From: Melanocharis versteri
Taxonomy: Eukaryota > Chordata > Aves > Passeriformes > Melanocharitidae
Length of the DNA: 64,000 nt
Assembly: GCA_013397845.1 (NCBI GenBank)
Contig: VZTG01005259.1
Coordinates: 1,036,482 to 1,100,481 of the forward strand
Reading direction: 5' to 3'
The translations under genes were made by a program, and so were the position numbers. Every line of letters starts with the position of its first letter. Position 1 is the stretch's first letter. Under the pieces are notes generated by a model, which searched no databases, was not told the origin of the DNA, and saw only the letters and a program-made list of their open reading frames with translations. Shown in pieces: positions 12,231 through 25,862 of this stretch.

Positions 12231-14209
12231 TGCTGGAACAGTCATTTACTTAGATACTCTGAAGAAAAAAATCCCAATCCTCAACGAAATCCCATTTAAG
12301 GAATTTCTTAGATGAAGACAGACTTTTACATTCTGTTAGGTCTGGATTACACATCTAAGAAGCATTATTTCTTGGTTTCATGTAAACCCATTAAGATTTG
12401 ATGAAGTTGTACTATTTTTCACTGTCACAGATAGAAAAAGTACATGATCATGCAATTAAAGATTACATTATAATTCAGCTATTACAGAAATAAGGGTTCT
12501 CAAGAAATTCTTTACTTTTTACTGCTCTTTGAAACTGTATTATCTTATTTTTTTTTCACTCATCCTAAACTAACTCTCTATGCTCTCTGTACCTGTGCTA
12601 CCTCTTCCGGACTTGATCTACAGCTGCTTCTGTGACAGAGAAATATCTTGTTATTTCTTAGCAGGGATAAGAGAGTTCCAGTGAGCTGATCAACAAAACA
12701 AAATAGAAAAGAGAAAGCCTGCAAATACACTAGAGAAGAAATGTGAAGTCTTTTAGCACAGGATCAAAGACCATGACACTTGTAAGATGGAGAGCTGTTT
12801 GGCAAACTGTTCATCCAAAAAAAACTATTCTAAGACTAAAGATAGCAATTTAAATTCTACTCTTTAAAAGCATGGTGTTGATACTGTTTCCTTTCTTCTT
12901 GTCTCTAGATAACTTTGTGGAGAAATTTTTATACATGCTCACAGACACACACAGAGTGCGTGTAAAAGTGATCATTGCAAACCAGTATTTTTATTTTTAG
13001 ATCCCTGAAATAAAAGATCCTTTTATATAGTCTTCCACCACTTCTCTTAGTTAACTTACAGTTGGAGTACTGGTGTTTTTTCTTGCATAAAATTATAGTG
13101 TTCTATGTAACAGCTGGGAGTTTTTTTCAGATTTACTAAGAATAGGGATGAAGAAGTGTCAGTGTCCCTGATTTTAGTCACGAAGATGAGGGAGAAATTT
13201 GTAAACTGTGTTTATAAAAATCAGTATCCTTCTAAAAGACCTCACTCTATTTGGTGTTGTGACAAGCAAGAAGCAGTCTTCACCAAAATAGTTTTCGTAC
13301 ATTACTCATAAGAAAGAAAGAAAATGAGGGAAAGTGCACAGAACTGTAGGGCAGAACTCATGTATAAGTCTACAGCTGCAAGCTGACAGATAGAGTGGAA
13401 CTGAGGGAAGAAGTATTTTGACAAATGAGAAATTTTCTACCTTAAGATGGTCTTGGATAAAGATTACTCTTCAGCCCTGTTGCCAAAATTGGCAGATAAG
13501 CAATGAAGTTTTGTGGCAGTTCATATATGTTAATGACAAGCAAACACAATTTAGTGCTGAAGAAATGTCAGTACCTATATTTGGCCCACAGTCCAGAAAA
13601 GATATTGAGTAACTATTTTAAAATATAGCATGCACTGGCAGTGATCTGATCCTTTCAAATATTTTGCTTTCCAAAATGCATATAATCCTAAACCATTTAT
13701 ATTTGGTGAAGATTTGCAAAACAGATAGTATAAAAATATTAGAGATTGAAGCATAACAAAAAAGCCTAGATTTTGCTTAACCCCGTTTTAAAACGCTGTA
13801 TAATGATGTAACAATAATAGCAATAAAATGAAAATATTTTTATTTCACTCCAACTCAATCAAAAAACTGCCATGAACTTGAGGTTATCCACCGATTCCTT
13901 CTGTACAATCTCCTTCTGAAACGAAAAGTTATAGCAAGGCAAGACAAAATTTCTGTTTAATTTGCCTAATATTTCTTCAGTAGTACTCAGTGGAGATCAC
14001 CCCTACTTTCTTAAATCTGAACACTCATCTGACACACTGATGAGTAAGTCCAGTACATAATGCATGACCATTTTAGGACAAAGCTCTAAAATTCAAGCTT
14101 GTTCCTGACTGCATTTGGCTTACACAACCTCCACATAAACCACTCAAGCTTAATGTCAATACTCTTCCACTGGTGTATTGAAAGTTGCTGCTGGGTTTTT
14201 GTCTTCTAG

Positions 14210-14235
14210 ACACACACACCCCCACACCCACACAC
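14210..14235 (+). repeat. CA-rich imperfect microsatellite
   Basis: CACACACA is followed by C-interrupted CA units. It is a degenerate dinucleotide repeat. Confidence 0.85.
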
Positions 14236-16585
14236 TTATTTATATTTTATTCAGTGCTCACTAAACCATGGAAAATATCAATCTACAAGGCAAGACCCTT
14301 GTATCTATAGTAGCCAGCACCAAAATAAGCCACATATAGTTCCCTAATATGTTTGTTCCAAATGCATCAAAAGCTCTTCTATTCTGTCTCTAGCAAGCCC
14401 ATCAATCAGTGTGGTTGCACCTCTGAGTAATACCATCTATAATACATGCTGCTATCAGTTAAAACAAGACTGCCTTTTCCTTGTATTTCCTTGTATATTT
14501 TCCACATTCCTTCATAAGTTTTTCTAGCCAGAAAACACAACCAGTTCATGCTATCCCTTAGCAGAAGCTGTTAAATTATTACTGCTTTTATGTGTTAAAT
14601 TTACCACTTTCTGACAGCCTGGATTCCCAAAAAGAGATTAAGAACCTGCCATCAACTGGAAGCTTGTGAGCCTTTGAATCTCTTCTTGTTGCCAGTATCA
14701 CTTCTAGAGGACACAAAAAGGAACAGTGTTTTCCCTAACCCCATGTTCCCAGAGATCTCAATTTCTCTTGCCTGAACTGAGGTACCAGTAGTGCCCAGGG
14801 AAGAAGAGAATAGTGAAGCTGAGTGGCCATGAAGGCATTTCCATAGTGTGCAGGAAAGAGCATAAGTAATTGAGCAATACCAGTAGTGGGGGAAGATGTC
14901 AATCCATATATCAAGTCTTACAGAATAAATCTGTGGCTTGCTTCAATATTTCATATTCTGGCTTTTAGCAGTTTAAATAGAACAACTTCTTGCTCTTTAA
15001 GTGAGCAAGACATGATTGAGCAATTTCGATTGTGTCAACAGCATTTCACAGAGCATTTTACAGTAATTATTAAAATGACAGACTTTTATTAGGTTTTTAA
15101 TTCTCCGTGTGCTGCAAAAGTGACTAAAGAGGAATGTTGTGAAGCTAGTATTACTATTTCTTCATATGACAAGAGATATGTATTTTTGGAGGGTGATGCA
15201 GAGCACATGATTACATGATAAAAATGAAATGTTTGTGGTACCCTCCCTTACAACCAAGCAAACTACTAAACAAAGTCCTCAGATGCACCTGAGAAAACTC
15301 AATTTTGCACTGTGATATATGGAATGAGAATAAGTGGGAAATAAGCTCAAAATGCCCATCATCCAGGAAAAGGACAAAAATAGCTCCCAGTTCCTTGCTA
15401 ACGTAAGAAGCAGGCACTGCTTTTTTCTTGGAGGTAAAAAGTGATCTTGTCATATACATGTGGATGGGGATGATTTCAGACAGTGGCAAACACCTGCAGA
15501 GCTGAATGAAGGACCAGCCATGCTGCAGAAGAGCAGCTAGAAGGGGGTTAATAGAGAACAGAGAAGGAAACTAATATATCAGGGATAATAATCAGGCACT
15601 TCTGTTTCTAGGAGATTCTTGAACATTAGTATTTTCACGTCTTGGTAGGATTTTGAACAATTCAACTCAAGTTTTCTGAAAATGTGATTCTCCTTTTTAA
15701 CGTGCCATCTTTTCGTAATCTCCTAATGGTTCAAATTCGGAAAATGTCACTGTCAAACAACTAGTGGAGGATAACTTCAGGGAGTGATATGTATATATAT
15801 TGCAGTTCTAGACATGGATGATACATACATAGTTATAGATAAAAGTTCTATATTTTTTCTTAAAAATGTATTTTTCCAAATACTTGCAAGCACATTTGAA
15901 TCCTTTTATGACCTTGCCAAAGAAGTGAAGTCACTTCTCTGACATAACCACTTTGCAGTCCTGCAGAGGAGTCAACAGGTATTTCAGACTTGGCAGGTAA
16001 AGCAAAAACAGAACACACCAAAAGCAAATATAAAGGGTAGGGAATGTATCCTACTCAAATATGAGTTGACTGTATGCGTCTTTTGCTTCCTGCCGGCAGG
16101 CTTTTTTTCCCTAACAAACGTATCGTGAGCACTCAATGAGAAGTCAAAGGCTGCTTGATGAGATAAAAGCTTGTGTTTTTTTTTAACTTACCAGGGCACA
16201 ATATACCATGAGCAACATTCTCAGAACACACGAACCCTATTTTAGCATGATTCATTGTGACAAACTTGCTTAAACACAAAGTTTTTCTCATATTAACATC
16301 AGAAAAATCTTAACATACAGAATTTAATCCAAACTTTTCTGACAAATGCAATTTTTCAAACATTTTTATAAGCTCTATCAAGTTTCATAGAAATTTATGC
16401 AAACAAAAAAAAAAACATTAGCTTAGTTATTTTGTAATGTTCTGATCACCGAAAATACTCATAAAAATCTGCCCTATTATTTTCCTCTTCTTTGCTTTTC
16501 TTTTGTCCCACAGACATCCACAGTGCCCTAAAAGAAAAGGCTGGGAAAGTTGTCTGTCCTAAAAGAGTATGAGCTATTGCAAATT

Positions 16586-16697
16586 ACAACGACAACGACA
16601 ACAACAACCAACCAAACAAAAAAACCAACAAAAACCAAACCAAACAAACAAAAAAACCCAAGCCAAAATAACAACAAAAAACAACAACAACAACAAT
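16586..16697 (+). repeat. A/C-rich low-complexity tract (AAC-type)
   Basis: About 110 bases contain almost only A and C on the plus strand. ACAACGACAACG-like units change to CAAA and CCAAAC units, then back to (CAA)n. A 68-codon frame through it (Thr/Asn/Gln/Lys-rich) is a by-product of the repeat, not a gene. Confidence 0.9.
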
Positions 16698-18696
16698 TAA
16701 TTCAGCAATTCATAATTGTATGCTACTTGAGTTCAGAAATATTTCATAAAAAATAATCCTTTTAATTATCCTTCTACTTCTCTTTCTTTAAGCATACTGT
16801 AACTATGCTGCCAAGTTAAAAGTGATGTGAAGTAAAAATAATCTTTCACTCTAAAAAAGAAAAGTTCTAATTTTCATAACTGTAAGACTTAAAAATTGTG
16901 ATTTGAATTGTGTAACTTAAATAAAAAATGGCTGTTTGAATGACTAGTATCTCTTATCCAATGAAAAATCTACTTGAAAAATTCCTACCTGTCATCCAAT
17001 GATCTTTTCCTTCCCTGTTAATTTGTAACACTGTTTTCCCCACTATATTAAAATTCTATGAAATGGTAATGGCTCCCAAATTATAAAGGAGGACAAATGG
17101 CAGAACTACACTCAGAACATCGAAAGAAGAATGCAAGGTTCAAAGAGGAAGCTTGCAACTTTTCGTCATGAATTCCCTGACTTTACTCTAACTTTAACAT
17201 TAAAAACCTTTCTATTTTCAGGCTTTGTATCTATGTTCCACTTAAATATCATGTTTAATCTCACATAAATGGAAAACAGAAAAGTATAAGATGCTAATTT
17301 CAACAGTTGCTGTTGTTTTCTGTCTTCTCTTTTTTCTTTTTTCTTGCAGATGCACTTTACATATGACATAAACATGATCAGTCTTAGCAACGGGTTCTTT
17401 CTGAGAGATATTTCAAATGTACAATAGGCAGTTATGAAAGAAGAACGTATTTTCCACTGAAAATTCATTGGATTTTATTTGAAAGGGCTAAAGGATATTT
17501 GTGGTCTTACTACTCATGAGAATTCTGCTCTAAACGGAGGTTTCTAGCTTATTTTCAGCCCATTAACTCCTCCTGATGAATGTGGGTTTTTTAGAATTCT
17601 TACTAGGAGTCTAATATCTTCACTGTCTTCAAAAATCACCTCTGTGTAGCTGAGGTAATTTTCAAAATTCAAACAAGACTCAAGAGACCACTTTAGAACT
17701 CCAAAATACCTAGTTTCTTATTAGCTTTTTTTTATTCTTGGTACAGGTTTGCACTATTTTTTACTCTCAGCTTGTTCCTTAGACAACATATTCTTTGAGA
17801 AGATTTTGGTAGAAAATACAGCTCAGAAGGAAATAATGCATATTAAAAATAGCAGGGATTTCACATACATGAAAGGCCTGTGCTCACTTGTATTTACATG
17901 TATTTACTTTTAGTCTTCACTCCAAGATGTAGAAGCTTTTATGAAATACAGAATAAAAAAATCACAGCATATGAACTTACCAGCCACCTTTAACTGCAGG
18001 TACCCCCAGTATGCTTCATATAAGGCTATTTCCTACAGAGAATAACTGGACTTTTTTTCTTTTATATTTTCCTTAATACCTCATTTCAACTCACCATGGG
18101 AAAAATGAAGAATGTTATTACCTCAAAGTCATCAAATCAGAGTCTGTCGCAGCAAAACAGTGAATTCCTAAATCAAGGGTATCTGGCAGAAAAATACAAG
18201 TCATCCTGAAGAGCAAATTAATGTCAGGTTACTTGTGTTTCATGTTGAATGCAACATGGAAATAATGATCAGCTCATTCAGTAAATAGCACAGTTGGCCT
18301 TGAAGGGAATTCCAGCATGTGAGGGTTGTAATATAATCTTTTCCATTTGACATTTTGTGTTCTCTGTGAGTCAAAAAGGGTTTTGTTTGTTTTTTTTCTT
18401 TAATCTTTTCCTTTGCTCTAACATATCTTTGGATGCATTATTTTTTCTCTATTCTGATGGGCAGTAGTGATTGATTTTGTGATTACTAATGGTCATGAGA
18501 GACACGGGATGGTCACAAAGTAAGTCCCCGGATTGCGTGTAGGCCTGGATCTAACACTGAAGTTCAACATTTTTGTCTTTCTGAAACTTTTCCAGAACTA
18601 CTTATAAGGAAAGAACACTGCAGACACCTACTCTTTTCAAAAATCATTGAGAAATTAAAATTTATTTAAAATCTTATCCGGATACTTACAAAGCAG

Positions 18697-18790
18697 AAAA
18701 AAAAAAAAAAAAAAAANNNNNNNNNNNNNNNNNNNNNNNNNNNNNNNNNNNNAAACAAAAAAAAAAAAACCAAAAAAAAAAAAAAAAACC
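18697..18790 (+). repeat. A-rich tract interrupted by an assembly gap
   Basis: A run of A starts at 18697 and leads into the gap. After the gap comes an A-rich sequence with isolated C pairs, ending at about 18790. The real length of the tract is unknown because the gap lies inside it. Confidence 0.9.
18717..18752. other. Assembly gap (36 N)
   Basis: There are thirty-six N with A-rich sequence on both sides. This suggests that a homopolymer or low-complexity stretch broke the assembly. The gap size may be a placeholder. The minus-strand frames at 18655-18900 and 18666-18878 cross this gap and are artefacts. Confidence 0.99.
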
Positions 18791-19913
18791 ACCTGAATTG
18801 CACCATAGTGAATAAAAGTAAAAAATAAACCGATAAACCAATAAACCCCACTGTTAACAGAAAAATGCTGGGCTCCATTTAATTCTGAATCAAGATCCAA
18901 TGAAATATTTTGACCTGTCCAACATATTTTAAAATGTATACAGTCAAAACCAAATTTTTATGTCTCTGATATACTTAAAAACATTGAAAAGTTAATCCTG
19001 AATTGTAAATATTTTCACTGGGTTTTTCTAGTGCAGCAATATAAAGTTTTTAGATATAAGGCTCTTAGAAAGACATTTTTGTTACAAAAGCTTGTCGTTC
19101 TAGAGGTCATGGTAGAGTGAAGTAGTCTCAGCATCCTCGTTCTCTTTTCTTCCCAGTGGGGAAAAAAACTGACTAAAACTGTACATTTTAATATAATGGC
19201 CACAGATAGCTTTTAGGCAGACACTGCTGACAGTTTTTTGGGAGCATGGCACCGCTGAAAAGGCTCAGCTAACCTAACAGAGAATGGCTTCAGGCAGTTG
19301 GTGTTCTCAGCAGACACTGAAACGGAGTAAAACAGATTCTCTAAGCTCAGGTTTAACGTTCCTTTCTCTTACAATCACTTTGATTCATTCATATGAGCTC
19401 TTGATCACTCCTGCCCTGTTCCTTGAAGAGTGGCACATGGTGCCACAGCCTCCGAAGAACAAGGCAGACACAGTGGTGTAGTGCCAGCAACAACACCTGG
19501 GAAACAAATCTGTCACCTGGTCACCTTCTGACACTTCTTGAGCATTCCTCTCTTACTCAGCATGCCAGCACACTCTGTACCTTTCTGAACCATCGACTGA
19601 ATTATCCTGGTACCTATCCTTGTTAGCCAAGGTTGATCAGTTTTAAAATATAGAAGTTACATTACTATTAACAAAAATCATGCTTCCAAATAATTTCATC
19701 AAATTAAACAAACAGCCAGATTCATCAATAAATAAATTAGGCAAAAAAGAAAAATGTACAGTAGAAATCCACACCTTACAGTCTGTTCTTTACACTGAGA
19801 AAAAAAAATATACTGCAATTGCACATTTGTTTTGTTTTCAGTAGTCCTTGATAGAACTGAAGGGAATATGATTAGCTTAAGTGAGATTAAGAGTTTTCAC
19901 TGGTGATAAAAGA

Positions 19914-19942
19914 CATATATCTATATATACACACACACACAT
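19914..19942 (+). repeat. (TA)n/(CA)n microsatellite
   Basis: A TATATCTATATATA segment passes directly into CACACACACACA. It is a compound dinucleotide repeat. Confidence 0.85.
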
Positions 19943-20063
19943 ATTCACCTCAGTTCAACGAAACTGCAAGCCTGGAATTAAATTTCTCCCTGCTTGGTAA
20001 AGTACATAAAAGTGCGTTTATCTCTTTCAGGCATGTAGAAGAACTATTTCCTCTGATATTGGC

Positions 20064-20200
20064 TGTGCTAGTTTTGGCTGGGATAGTGTTAATTTTCTTC
20101 ACAGTGGCTAGAATGGGGCTATAGTCTGGATTTGTGCTGAAAACAGCGTTGATAACACAGGTGTCTGAGCTATGGCTGAGCTGAGAGAGGGGCATTAGGA
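20064..20200 (+). mobile_element. Truncated ERVL-like solitary LTR fragment (5' end of LTR)
   Basis: Starting with TG at 20064, the words 'gttttggctgggatag', 'gttaattttcttcacag', 'ggctagaatggggctata', 'ggatttgtgctgaaaaca' and 'gttgataacacagg' occur in this order. I recognise this order from the start of an LTR family of ERVL-class elements that is abundant in birds. Similarity fades near 20190-20200, before the promoter half of the LTR. There is no partner LTR and no internal retroviral sequence in the window, so it is an inactive LTR remnant. The plus-strand frame 19903-20124 reads LAVLVLAGIVLIFFTVARMG across it, which is LTR sequence translated and not a membrane protein. The family name is from memory. 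Confidence 0.75.
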
Positions 20201-21000
20201 AGTTTAAATTCTGAAAATAATTCCATTCTTCTATTTTGGCCAATAGAGGTAATCTATCTTCCGCTTCTCGAGACCTGGAGTGCCAAAACTGCTCATCACC
20301 AGATTACTATGTTTATGCCCCTTTTCCCTCTTTTAACCCAGTCGCGCAGCCATGGACATACCATTTCTGATTGTGCATCCCACATTCCTCCTAAATACTT
20401 CCTTCTTTTGCCCTTTCTTGCTCTGCAAGTTTGCCCAGCATCTTAGGAAATGTTGCACCTGACCTTTTCAAAAGGGCAAGGCTATATCTTTGTTGATACT
20501 ACAGATAATCACAGACCTCAGACTAAATGTCCACCTCTGTTTCAACAGCGCTAGACATAAATATCCTACAAGCTTTATCCACACTGTTCTTCCAGCTGGC
20601 GATCAAACTGTGTTACGGTGTTGAGGTGAAGTCAGTCTTTGTTTCTCCAACCACAGAACATGCCTAGCACAAATTACATTTTTCCACAACCTATGAATCT
20701 CTTCAACTTTGTCAACCCTAAATTCTACCCTGCAGTTCTTCCTGTCATTTCTGGTATTTTTGCGAGTTCAATTGTTTGTTTGCATTGCATGTGGAAGACT
20801 TCTGTATTTTCAGTCTGAAGGCATTTGAATTTTACAGCCTATGCGTGTATCAAAATACAAACTTTAGTGAAAAAACACCTCAGACTTCTTACCCCTAAAA
20901 TGTTCGCAGATCAGGTGAAATTTCCTTTCTGTCCTTCATGTGTTGAGGGTACAATGCATAATTTAAAAAACATTTTTATATAACTGGAGTTTAAATATAT

Positions 21001-21048
21001 GTGTTTGTGTGTGTGTGTGTGTACATGTGCATGTATGCATGCATGTGA
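21001..21048 (+). repeat. (GT)n microsatellite grading into ATGC-rich repeat
   Basis: GTGTTTGTGTGTGTGTGTGT is followed by imperfect ACATGTGCATGTATGCATGC units. It is an alternating purine-pyrimidine tract. Confidence 0.9.
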
Positions 21049-21581
21049 ATAGATAGGCACTTCAGCTGAGAAAAAAAACCAAAAACAAACAGTATTTATC
21101 TTCATAGAAGATTACAGCTAATTAGATACTAACAACATTGAGGAGAAAGTCAGTTCAGAAACCCATGACCTGTAAGGTTAGGCCAAATATACAACATTAA
21201 AATTGAGCAAAATGTACATCTAACCTTGATATTTAAGATTTAAATAGGTCACCATCCTTTCTACTTTTTTTCTTTTTCTTACTTGATAAATAATATTAAA
21301 TGCACAAAGGAAATAGTCCACCAAGGCCATTCCAAATTATATTCAATGAAATTAGCCCTCATATTTGGGCTTGGTTATTATATATTTCTTAAATATGCTG
21401 CTTCAGTGTAGGGACAAGAACTCGTGTTCATATACAATGATATAACCTTTAAGCCTCAAGAAACCTTCTCAGCTGTTGAAAAATCTGACACCTGAAAAAA
21501 AAAAGTCAACTAAATGTGATACCAAATAAGTTGTTCTATTTGCTAAAACAACAACAAAAAACGGTTTAAAAATGGATTAGT

Positions 21582-21605
21582 CTTCATTTGCATAAATAAA
21601 TGAAG
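21582..21605. repeat. 8-bp inverted repeat around an octamer motif
   Basis: The arms CTTCATTT (21582-21589) and AAATGAAG (21598-21605) are exact reverse complements. An ATTTGCAT octamer (POU-family binding word) spans 21586-21593. CCAATTA and CTAATTAC homeodomain-type words follow within 45 bases. Confidence 0.8.
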
Positions 21606-24092
21606 TTACAGTCCAATTACCATGCTAATCTAATTACTACTGGACAGATCTCTGAGTACATCTGCAGACTTTTTTGTCAGAACTGAAAGAGAAAACAGTG
21701 AAAAATGTGACTATATTTGTGTTGTCTAAATCCCTTCAGCAGCTGCAGTCTAATTTGTTTTGTAAGACAGAGCAACCACAAAACTGCTTCAAATGGTTTT
21801 GCCTAATAATTGTCTCACAGGGGCCATTACATTGTCCTCACCTATCAAAGCACATAGGACATTAGTTGCAATGCATTCATTTTAGCCTAGTACTCTGTGA
21901 CCTCTAAGGAATCCTTAGTTTTCCTGTTTAGGAAAATTTCTGGCTCCATATGCCATCAAGATTTGATATAATTTTGGCCTATTTGACATGATCACACTTA
22001 TAAACTTTTATTTCATTTCTCTTTGTGAAAATGGAAATAGGGCAAAGGAGAAAACTAATTCTTCTGTGTCATACTGAACAATGCAATTTTAAGTGTTTAA
22101 CCTTTCCTAATATGCTTAAAGCATCAAAAAATAAATAGCTGCTGTCCTTGTTCTAACCGCTCTTTAATGAGATAGAACATTGTACACAAACCCATATTTT
22201 ATATGAGATTACCTCACATTAAATGACTCTCAAAAATACTGCAGATATTTTAGAAATATTTATCTTTTCTTAAAGTGTAGCATTTGCCAAAAAGTCCAAC
22301 ACATACTTAGAACATCTAGAGTACATATTTAAGCCCAGATTGTGCGTATCAAGCCTCTGGATAAAATCCCTTTGCAGTCTCCAAAACTGATTTCTAATGT
22401 GGTAACTCTCAAACTTGGAGTGTCTTTGTGTGTCTCGGCTTTGGCACACTGTACTTTGCATACTTGCCTTTTGAAAACCTAATCACCCACCAGAGCTGAA
22501 CGAGACCCCCCAGCTCAGAACAACGGGGGGAGGCATGGGCTTCATCCTCTCGTAGCGCAGAGGGCAGAGCACAGGGGTCCCACAGTGGGGGTCACTGCAA
22601 TGCACCAAGAACCTTTCAGGTGACAGCAGGGGTACAGGGGTCTCCAGAATTCCCACTGAGGTTTAGAATGGAGACCTAATCTCTATTCCATTTTCAAAAG
22701 AAATAACTTAGGTGCCTAAACAGAGACAACCCAACAACACAGGGTATTTCCACATTCACAAGTTCTATATCCAAGACCCTCAAAGAGCAAAAGACATTAA
22801 GATGTACCTCTGTACTCTGTGTTCAGTATTTCCTATTGACTGAAAATTTAGCATGCAAGCTATTACAACTTGCTCCCTGAAATAGCACTCCCCAGACCTT
22901 GTACAAGAAGGAGTCTGATCAGCCTAACCAGTTCACAGATATAGATCCCAGTCTCCCAGTGCTTTGGAAACAGTCAGAGCCAAAACTCCTAAAAGTCACC
23001 TTTTATTGAACAGGAAGGGTTTATTGAACCTTTACAGCAAACACAGATCTGTTGTCCCAAAATTCTGAACTCTTTCATGAGCTGTGGACCGCTTTTGCCC
23101 ACATCTCCACGTCCTTTCCACAGAAATCAGGGCAAAGAGGGAAGATTGCATGTTATCCAGTCTTGCCTGCATGGGGACAGGATAAAACCCAGACATTATT
23201 TCGAGACAGAAGATGGTAACTGTTCCAATATATAGAGTTGAAACATAATCTCAGAGAGCTGGATTGTCAAGAAATGTTATAGAAATATGGCATATACGGC
23301 TAAAATTTCAGTATTCAAAACTAACAGGTGAAACTTCAGAATTTCATTTTAGCTTAACATTTCTCTTATAAAGTTTACATAATATAATTCTAAGGGAAAT
23401 GTACTGCAGAGGCTAAAAGCTAGAAATTGATTTGTATTCTATCAGATTCTGTTAAAAAGGAAAGTATTAACAAATTTCTTGCTTTTATCTAACTGACATT
23501 TTAGCCCTGAAATGTGAGATTACAGTTCTCTTAAGAAGTCTAAGTATGATCTAATACCCAGTGAGGAAGTTGGCAAATACAGAAAGAAAAACTGGGACCA
23601 GCCATAAAATCAATATAAAAACAGATTTTACCATTACTGTTCCTACAAATCCTTCCAATAATGACAAACTCAGTAATTAGATATCTGACCTTTCCCATTG
23701 TTCGCACTACTGAGTGTTAAACTTTCCACATTACATATTACTGTTATTTTTAATGATTATGTGATCTAGATGTTCAGCATATTAACGTTCTGCCTAAGAA
23801 TCGGTGTTCCTTCTTTCACACACTCGATTTTCAGTAGTTTATCAATTTGCATATGACAATATTCCCTTTTTACATGAAATGGCCCGTATTTTTGTCTCAA
23901 ATTTGCAATCATTTAGAATAAATTTCTTGTGTGCATTGTTTCATTGCTGCAAGGTGTTGATTCAGAGAAGAATAATGAATTTAATATTAGCAGAAAATAT
24001 TATAAAAATAGAAAACATTCATTCCACTCTAAACTCCACACATTATGACTAGTTTAATTGTGCAGCATATAAAGTTTGCTTCCTCAGTAATT

Positions 24093-24110
24093 TTTTTTCA
24101 GCTGAAAAAA
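24093..24110. repeat. 18-bp perfect palindrome centred on CAGCTG
   Basis: Six T, CAGCTG and six A form an 18-bp palindrome. CAGCTG is an E-box, but the AT arms make a chance origin likely in this AT-rich DNA. Confidence 0.9.
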
Positions 24111-25839
24111 TTTTCTGAACAAATAGGTCATTATTATCATGAATAATAATTAATATTATTCAGAAAGTAGAAACTGCAATAACAAATTTTGTGTATGTCA
24201 CCACATCAAAATGAAGGACCATTTATAGCAAGGAAATGAAAGCGTCCTTCCAATTGGGCTGGAAACATGACTTACAATTTGCACAGTGAAGGAAATTTTT
24301 CAGCAGTAGAAGATGGAAGTGGAATATATATTGCAAATTAAATGGAAAATTAAAAATAAACAAGCTGTGAAGAGTCTTGCAATCTATTTTGTCCTTAAAC
24401 CTCAAGTCCTTATCCCTTTTGGATTTCCCCAGCTTGTGTCACTGCAGCACTGAGCACAGGCTATGCCTTGTGAAGGGAATAGTGTGTGTATGATATATTT
24501 GATTTTGTTTGGTTTATTTTATTGTCTGCAATGCTACCTTGTTTAAGGTTTTCTGTAGGGACAATTATTCATGTTGCCTCTATAGACTAACATATCTATT
24601 AAAGGGAGCAGGAAGCTTAATGAGATTGATCCACGCACAAAAGTGAATAATGTTTTCCTACATACAGTTTGACCTTAAAAGTTCATTATTTTTGCAAACC
24701 TGATATCTCTGGAATCATGGAACTCTTTTATTCATCCACATCTATGATTTTGAATTTTTAATCAGCATACTTCCTAAAATGGAAAATATAAATGAATGAA
24801 GTTGTATTTTGTTAATTTGATTATATTTCTTTGAGTTTCTGTATGAGCTCACCCACACATACAGATATCCACCTTTGCATGCTTCATTTTCATGGACACC
24901 CATTAAGATCAATCAGAATTAACTTTAAAAATTGATTAGTTAAACTATATTAAACTCCTGCCTGGACACTCTCATTCAGAATTAAAGAGGGCTTGCATTT
25001 GGTTTAATTTAATTTATTCAGGATGTGAATCCACTAATCTACTTTAATTAATGATGCTCTGAATTCACAACTTTAGTCAATTTGGGTTAACTTTCACAAT
25101 TGCATTAATGTAGACAAGTCCTAATGTAATTCCAAACATAAAGCAGTATTACCCTAACAATTTATATATTGTGACTCTATGTCCAAAGTCAAGATAAATT
25201 TCATGAGTTCTTGGATGAATTTCATGGGTTTGTGCACCTAGAAAGGCCAAGATGCAATCTAAATTCTCAGAAGACACAGCTTTTCTTTTGAGCCCACAAG
25301 AAAAAAAAAACCCGTTCAAACAACTGGATGGAGGTAAATGCTTCTAGACGAAAGATAGGTGATGGACACTTTAAGCATGTGGGTCACTAAGTATCCCACA
25401 ACACTTTTCACAGGATTAAAAGTGTTATTCCCAAGACACCCTGAGTAATTGCCTCCTGTCTTTCTAGCTCCACTTGCAATTTAAGTCAGCTGAAATATTC
25501 TCTCCTTGGCAGCGTAAGAAACGGAATTCTGCTCTGCACTCCTGAGCAGCTGCCACTTTGCACTTCAGTGGTGGATTAAGCAACCTGTATAACCTGCAAT
25601 GGTTGGTAACCTCAGAATCCTCAGAAAGAAAAAAATATACAATTGTTTGTATGCAGTATGTTTTTCCTTGCATTTGCTGTTTTCCCTGAACTGAAGAGCA
25701 CTACATATTGGCATTTCAGTAATGAGGAGACTTGACAGTGACTCTGCGCTTTACAGTAAACCAAATACTTGCATGAAAAGAAGCCTAAATACACATTAAG
25801 GAAGTCACAATTAGAATCATCTTAATTAATTGGAAATTT

Positions 25840-25862
25840 AGTTAACATTTGAGTTAACATTT
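25840..25862 (+). repeat. Duplicated 11-bp word AGTTAACATTT
   Basis: Two copies of AGTTAACATTT are separated by a single G. It is a small local duplication. Confidence 0.85.

Larger units (their letters stand above)
12231..20063. other. AT-rich non-coding stretch
   Basis: No gene is recognised. The stretch contains a CA-rich tract (14210-14235), an A/C-rich tract (16586-16697), the assembly gap (18717-18752) in an A tract, and a TA/CA microsatellite (19914-19942). Positions 19200-19625 are less AT-rich and carry two overlapping plus-strand frames of 65-67 codons with no recognisable domain. Confidence 0.55.

Noticed and set aside
18655..18900. Phe-rich minus-strand frames across the N gap
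   Set aside because: They consist of translated poly(T) and N bases.
19903..20124. Frame with a hydrophobic C-terminal segment like a membrane anchor
   Set aside because: The hydrophobic part is the ERVL-like LTR start in translation, and the upstream part is a microsatellite and unique DNA.
22490..22700. GC-rich patch with a few CpG and C6/G6 runs, considered as a CpG island or LTR
   Set aside because: It is too short and CpG-poor for an island and matches no LTR that I recognise.
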